64,000 nt of DNA, from contig NZ_JADHDY010000017.1 of assembly GCF_016820535.1 (NCBI RefSeq), forward strand, positions 1 through 64,000, in the 5' to 3' direction. This DNA comes from Sporosarcina beigongshangi (lineage in GTDB: Bacteria; Actinomycetota; Actinomycetes; Actinomycetales; Micrococcaceae). The notes beneath the pieces were generated by a model that was not told where the DNA came from, searched no databases, and was given only the letters and a program-made list of their open reading frames with translations. The translations under genes and the position numbers were made by a program. Below are positions 60,510-64,000 of the stretch, piece after piece (the stretch's first letter is position 1; each line of letters opens with the position of its first letter).

Positions 60510-60933
60510 GATAAGTATAGAGCAAATTGAGCGGACAGTTGCCCGCATGGTCGATGCCTGGGATCGTGGCGACGCCACAGCGTATGCTTCCCAATTTACG
60601 GAAGACGCCACGTACGTGATCTTCGCCGGGATTGTCAGCCACGGACGCGAGGCGATACGCCGCGACCACGTCCCGGTGCTGACCAAGTGGAAGAAGGGAT
60701 CTCGCATGCGGGTTTCAATCAAGAGCATCCGGCACATCAGTGAAGACACGGCTGTCGTGCTCAGCGAAGGCGGCGTCTCGAAACGGGCCGCAATTCCTCT
60801 CGACAAAGTGCAAACGTTTGTTTTCGCCCGGCAAGATTCCGGAGAGTGGCTTTGCGCAGCATTTCAGAACACGAAGAAGAACAAGCTCATGACTTGGTTC
60901 AATGACCGGGCATCGAACAGCTCAATGATGTAG
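60505..60933 (+). CDS. SgcJ/SnoaL-like (NTF2-fold) protein
   Basis: This 142-residue protein matches the SnoaL/SgcJ family: VARMVDAWDRGDATAYASQFTEDATYV and HGREAIRRD near the front, and VQTFVFARQDSGEWLCAAFQNTK near the end. The NTF2-like cone fold serves as a small-molecule hydrolase, isomerase or binding module; exact function unknown. The coding DNA is less GC-rich than its neighbours, hinting at recent acquisition together with the MarR gene. ATG 60505 sits inside the repeat and has no ribosome site. Confidence 0.88.
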   Translation: MQISIEQIERTVARMVDAWDRGDATAYASQFTEDATYVIFAGIVSHGREAIRRDHVPVLTKWKKGSRMRVSIKSIRHISEDTAVVLSEGGVSKRAAIPLDKVQTFVFARQDSGEWLCAAFQNTKKNKLMTWFNDRASNSSMM

Positions 60934-61102
60934 CCACCTGCTCGGGACCTTCCACGGGGACACTCACGCGGCAGGCGGACGGCGGCACGCCGCGGGCCGG
61001 GGCGGCACCATGACCGCGGGCCGCCGTCGTGGCAGACTGTACTGCAGGCTGGCAGCACTGCGGGACGGCAGTGCCCGGAGCAGCCCACCCTGCAAGGGCG
61101 AC

Positions 61103-61132
61103 TTGACCGGAGCCCCGTCGGCAACGTGAAAT
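61103..61132 (+). promoter_or_regulatory. Possible promoter of the trkA pair
   Basis: TTGACC (61103-61108), 18-bp spacer and TGAAAT (61127-61132) lie about 88 bp before the first TrkA gene in an otherwise gene-free 286-bp stretch (60934-61219). Confidence 0.35.
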
Positions 61133-61219
61133 TGTAGCCGCACCGCATGCCAGACGCAGGCGGGCCCAACAGCGGAACTGCGGCAGGCGCCGCAAGTCCC
61201 GCAGGAGAATGGAGCAACA

Positions 61220-61891
61220 GTGGCGCACTTTGTGATCATGGGCTGCGGCCGTGTGGGGGCGACCCTGGCGCACACGCTGGAGGATTCCGGGCATTCGGTG
61301 GCGATCATCGACCAGGACGAGCGTGCGTTCCGGCGCCTGCGAACCGGATTTGGCGGGCGCAAGATCACCGGCGTCGGCTTTGACCAGGAGACCCTGAAGC
61401 AGGCCGACATTGAGAACGCCTACGCCTTTGCCGCGGTGTCCAGCGGCGACAACTCAAACATCCTGGCCACCCGGGTGGCCCGCGAGACCTTTCACGTGGA
61501 GCACGTTGTGGCGCGGATCTACGATCCCGGGCGCGCCGAAATCTACCAGCGGCTGGGCATCCCCACCGTGGCGGCGGTGCGCTGGAGCGCCGACCAGGTG
61601 CTGCGGCGGATCCTGCCGGAAACCGCCATCAAGGGCGATTTCCGGGAACCGTCGGGCCGGTTGTTCCTGACCGAGCTGTCGCTGCACCCTGACTGGATCG
61701 GCCGGCACATCCAGGACATCGAGGCCGCGGCGCGCGTGCGCGTGGCCTACCTGACACGCTTTGGCGAGGGCATGCTGCCCGGGCCCGACACCAGCTACCA
61801 GCAGGGCGACATCGTCCACGCCATGGTAGTCGGTACGCAGTCGGCCGAGATCGGCCACATTCTTGCCAGCCCGCCACCGAAGGAGATTTAG
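61220..61891 (+). CDS. TrkA-type potassium uptake regulatory protein, first copy
   Basis: This 223-residue protein has an N-terminal RCK Rossmann fold VIMGCGRVGATLAHTLEDSG with IIDQDERAF binding NAD or nucleotides, and a C-terminal TrkA_C domain (about 135-215). Such subunits gate potassium channels or carriers. GTG 61220 follows GGAG. The second copy begins one base after its stop, giving a CeoB/CeoC-like pair. Confidence 0.93.
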   Translation: MAHFVIMGCGRVGATLAHTLEDSGHSVAIIDQDERAFRRLRTGFGGRKITGVGFDQETLKQADIENAYAFAAVSSGDNSNILATRVARETFHVEHVVARIYDPGRAEIYQRLGIPTVAAVRWSADQVLRRILPETAIKGDFREPSGRLFLTELSLHPDWIGRHIQDIEAAARVRVAYLTRFGEGMLPGPDTSYQQGDIVHAMVVGTQSAEIGHILASPPPKEI

Positions 61892-61892
61892 C

Positions 61893-62552
61893 ATGCTGGT
61901 TGTCATAGTTGGTGCCGGCAGCGTGGGCTGCTCCATCGCCAAGGAACTGCTCTCCAACGGGCACGAGGTGCTGCTGATCGACCCCAAGCCGGAAGTGATC
62001 GGCAAGAGCGGTCTTCGCGGTGCGCGCTGGCTCGTGGGCGACGCCTGTGAGATCAGCACGCTGCGCGAGGCCAAGCTGGAGGAAGCGGACGTGGTGGTCT
62101 CCGCCACCGGCGACGACAAGGTCAACCTGGTGGTCTCACTGCTGGCCAAGTCCGAATTTGGCGTGGGCCGCACCGTTGGCCGGGTGAACAACCCGAAGAA
62201 TGACTGGATGTTTGACGACTCTTGGGGTGTGGACGTTGCCGTGAACACACCGCGGCTCATGACGGCCCTCGTGGAAGAGGCCGTTGAGATCGGCGACCTC
62301 GTCCGGTTGCTCACTCTGCAGACAGGCGTGGCCTCCCTCGTCGAGTTCACAGTGCCGGGCGACTCGCACGTGATCGGATCCACTGTGGGTGCCATCGACT
62401 GGCCGCAGGATTCAACACTCGTGGCGATCCTGCGCGACGAGGCACCCATCACGCCCAGCGCCGACGACGTGCTCGAAAACGGGGACGAGCTGTTCTTCAT
62501 CACCACCATTGCGGCCGAGAACGAGCTCCGCGCCCTGCTCTCCACACATTAA
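61893..62552 (+). CDS. TrkA-type potassium uptake regulatory protein, second copy
   Basis: This 219-residue paralogue starts MLVVIVGAGSVGCSIAKELLSNGHEVLLIDPKPE (Rossmann/RCK) and ends with a TrkA_C-like domain (VEFTVPGDSHVIGSTV onward). AAGGAG precedes the ATG. Paired RCK proteins usually form one complex. With the KimA-like permease across the divergent gap, it supports a potassium-uptake locus. Confidence 0.93.
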   Translation: MLVVIVGAGSVGCSIAKELLSNGHEVLLIDPKPEVIGKSGLRGARWLVGDACEISTLREAKLEEADVVVSATGDDKVNLVVSLLAKSEFGVGRTVGRVNNPKNDWMFDDSWGVDVAVNTPRLMTALVEEAVEIGDLVRLLTLQTGVASLVEFTVPGDSHVIGSTVGAIDWPQDSTLVAILRDEAPITPSADDVLENGDELFFITTIAAENELRALLSTH

Positions 62553-62601
62553 CCCCCGCCCCATGGATCTGGGTTGAGGGGTGGGCCGAATGGTCGCCGG
62601 T

Positions 62602-63372
62602 TCAGCCTTCCGCTACCTCGGCGGCCTCCGAGCCCTTCACGGGGCGACTGACGAGCCAGGCGATCCACAGCCCGAATGCATACAGCGGCACGCCCATGAT
62701 CAAGCGCATGGCGCCCAGGGCGTCCACCATCCCGGCCAGGTACAGCGGCAGCTGGACCACCAGCCGCAGCGCCATGACACCCACCAGGATCCAGGTGGCA
62801 ACACGGTAGGCGCGCAGCCGCTCCGGACGTCCGCGCCACCCCACGCCCTCGTTGCGGGCATAGCCAAACAGCAGTCCCAGCACCGGCCAGCGCACGGCAT
62901 TGGACACCACCATGGCCACGATGTACGCAGCGTTCGTCACAAAGCCGATGAGGTAGTAGTTCTCCGCCTTGCCGGTCTGCATGGCCAGAAAGGCAGAGAG
63001 CACGACGCCGGCAATCCCCGCCAGAGCCTGCGTCAGGGGGGTTTTCTGGACCAGTCGGGCAACGAGGAAGACGGCGGCCATGGCCACGGAACCCACCAGT
63101 GCCGGCGTCAGGTCGCGGGTAAGTGTGAAGACCACCAGGAACACGAGCCCGGGCAGGACGCTCTCGGCGATGCCGCGCACTCCCCCGGCGGCGGCCAGCA
63201 GGTCAATGTGCCCGTTGTCCTTGCGCACCAGGGCGCCCTTGGCCGCCATTTCCTGGGCGATTTGGGCGAAGCCCGCGGCGGGACCGGCCTGGTCCTGTGC
63301 CTGTTCCGGCGCTTGCTCCGGTGCCGGCCCCTGCTGTCCCTCCGGCGGTTCCTGCGGGGTCTGCTGGCTCAA
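62602..63372 (-). CDS. DUF3159 membrane protein
   Basis: This 256-residue protein has a Pro/Gln/Glu-rich, disordered N-terminus (about 1-33) and then six or so membrane segments with VLPGLVFLVVFTLTRDL and LIGFVTNAAYIVAM, ending WLVSRPV. It belongs to actinobacterial DUF3159, function unknown. The TTG start is fixed by AGGAG six bases upstream, and it abuts the OB-fold gene stop. Confidence 0.9.
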   Translation of the reverse strand: MSQQTPQEPPEGQQGPAPEQAPEQAQDQAGPAAGFAQIAQEMAAKGALVRKDNGHIDLLAAAGGVRGIAESVLPGLVFLVVFTLTRDLTPALVGSVAMAAVFLVARLVQKTPLTQALAGIAGVVLSAFLAMQTGKAENYYLIGFVTNAAYIVAMVVSNAVRWPVLGLLFGYARNEGVGWRGRPERLRAYRVATWILVGVMALRLVVQLPLYLAGMVDALGAMRLIMGVPLYAFGLWIAWLVSRPVKGSEAAEVAEG

Positions 63373-63711
63373 TTAAATCTCCTGGATTCCGATGATTTCG
63401 TAGCGGGGGTTGTACATCGTGGGCAGTCCGTCGCGCAGCGACACCATTCCCTCCACCCGCAGCCGGGTGCCGGCCATGATGCCGGGGATCCGGCGCCGGC
63501 CAATCCAGACGAGGCGAAGGCGGTGGTTCAGTCCGTCATTGGCGATGCGGTGAGTCTCCCTGTCCGTCATGACCACCGCATAGTGCGGGGCCGCGGCTGC
63601 GGGCAGCACCGTGACAGCGTCGATGACGCCGGAACACACGGCCCGCCCGCGCACGGGAAGTCCGCTGATGGGGGTTGCCGGCGGCCAGTCCCCCTGATGA
63701 ACAACAGGCAA
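63373..63711 (-). CDS. Small OB-fold nucleic-acid-binding-like protein
   Basis: This 112-residue protein looks like an OB-fold: VRGRAVCSGVIDAVTVLP, LRLVWIGRRRIPGIMAGTRLRVEGMVSLRDG and YNPRYEIIGI are the alternating strands. Relatives occur next to DUF3710 in actinobacteria. Ligand not known. The TTG start has no clear ribosome site and starts three bases after the DUF3710 stop, so another start is possible. Confidence 0.78.
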   Translation of the reverse strand: MPVVHQGDWPPATPISGLPVRGRAVCSGVIDAVTVLPAAAAPHYAVVMTDRETHRIANDGLNHRLRLVWIGRRRIPGIMAGTRLRVEGMVSLRDGLPTMYNPRYEIIGIQEI

Positions 63712-63714
63712 TGG

Positions 63715-64000
63715 TTAGCCGATCGCCGTGATTTCGGGGCCGCGGCGGAACGGTTCCCCGCCCTGGGCCGGTGCCGCATGGTCCGCCGCCATGGCGCCCT
63801 GGGGACCGGCAACCGCGTCCTTGGGAAGGCGCAGCAGCAGCAGGTCGCGCGGGGGCAGGGGAACCTCGCCGCGCACCACCACAACGCCCCGGAACAGGTC
63901 TTCCAGTTCGGCGGCGGCGGCAGGGTCGACGGCGGCCGGCCCGCCCAGGACGCCACGCAGGAACCAGCGCGGACCGTCCACGCCGAGGAACCGTGCCACG
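63715..64000 (-). CDS. DUF3710 protein, C-terminal fragment (start lies outside window)
   Basis: The last 95 or so residues of a DUF3710 protein, starting VARFLGVDGPRWFLRGVLGG (the family hallmark) and ending with an acidic linker and GGEPFRRGPEITAIG. The upstream end lies beyond 64000. It is first in a DUF3710-OB-DUF3159 run on the minus strand. Confidence 0.85.
   Translation of the reverse strand, partial: VARFLGVDGPRWFLRGVLGGPAAVDPAAAAELEDLFRGVVVVRGEVPLPPRDLLLLRLPKDAVAGPQGAMAADHAAPAQGGEPFRRGPEITAIG

Overview
The window is a dense, high-GC bacterial chromosome segment that most resembles the actinobacterial family Micrococcaceae (Arthrobacter and relatives). The evidence is the frequent GTG and TTG starts, many 4- to 8-bp stop/start overlaps, actinobacterial families (PdtaR-type ANTAR regulator, HGxxPAAW protein, TIGR02234 Trp membrane protein, TIGR03085, DUF3000, DUF3159, DUF3710, DUF6421), and gene orders typical of that group (pdtaR-pyk-gltDB, hisI-trp-lgt, DUF3000-rnd-fadAB). 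It looks like core housekeeping chromosome. I see no insertion sequence, prophage, integrase, CRISPR array or rRNA.

Layout. 1-1420: end of a MarR gene, tRNA-Leu(CAA), pdtaR. 1640-9292 (minus): pyruvate kinase and glutamate synthase gltBD. 9720-16993 (minus): hisI-trpE-(membrane protein)-(HGxxPAAW)-trpC-trpB-trpA-lgt. 17141-19961: TIGR03085 protein facing hisE-hisG-hisF. 20177-24829 (minus): an FMN riboswitch followed by transporter-ribD-ribE-ribB-ribA-ribH. 25079-29824 (minus): a PD-(D/E)XK protein, then def-fmt-rsmB-rpe. 30338-32380: a tRNA island of Gly, Val and Cys genes containing an exact 312-bp tandem duplication, with a divergent tRNA-Val(CAC). 32703-42872: an MT0933-type small protein, zapE, sseA, sufE, YbaK, an alpha/beta hydrolase, msrB, DUF6421, SDR, threonine aldolase-like and DUF3000 genes. 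43000-48727: RNase D, fadA-fadB beta-oxidation operon, Rieske lipoprotein. 48837-57741 (minus): aldo/keto reductase, dxs with two coupled downstream genes, aconitase, an RNA methyltransferase. 57748-62552: a KimA-like APC permease, a divergent MarR/SnoaL pair and two TrkA-type proteins, together suggesting potassium homeostasis. 62602-64000 (minus): DUF3710-(OB-fold)-DUF3159.

How the genes work together: amino acid synthesis (Trp, His, Glu), riboflavin, isoprenoid precursors (dxs), central carbon (pyk, acn, rpe), translation start and protein maturation (def, fmt, rsmB, lgt), sulfur and redox repair (sseA, sufE, msrB), and fatty acid oxidation.

I found no obviously new multi-gene system. The signals most worth a second look are the tRNA Gly-Val duplication with a terminator after nearly every tRNA, a palindrome sitting on the fadAB promoter, a palindrome upstream of aconitase, 12-bp direct repeats that contain both start codons of a divergent MarR/SnoaL pair, a repeated intergenic hairpin family, several probable leaderless starts, and the KimA-like/TrkA neighbourhood. 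All functional statements come from reading motifs by eye; no database search was run.
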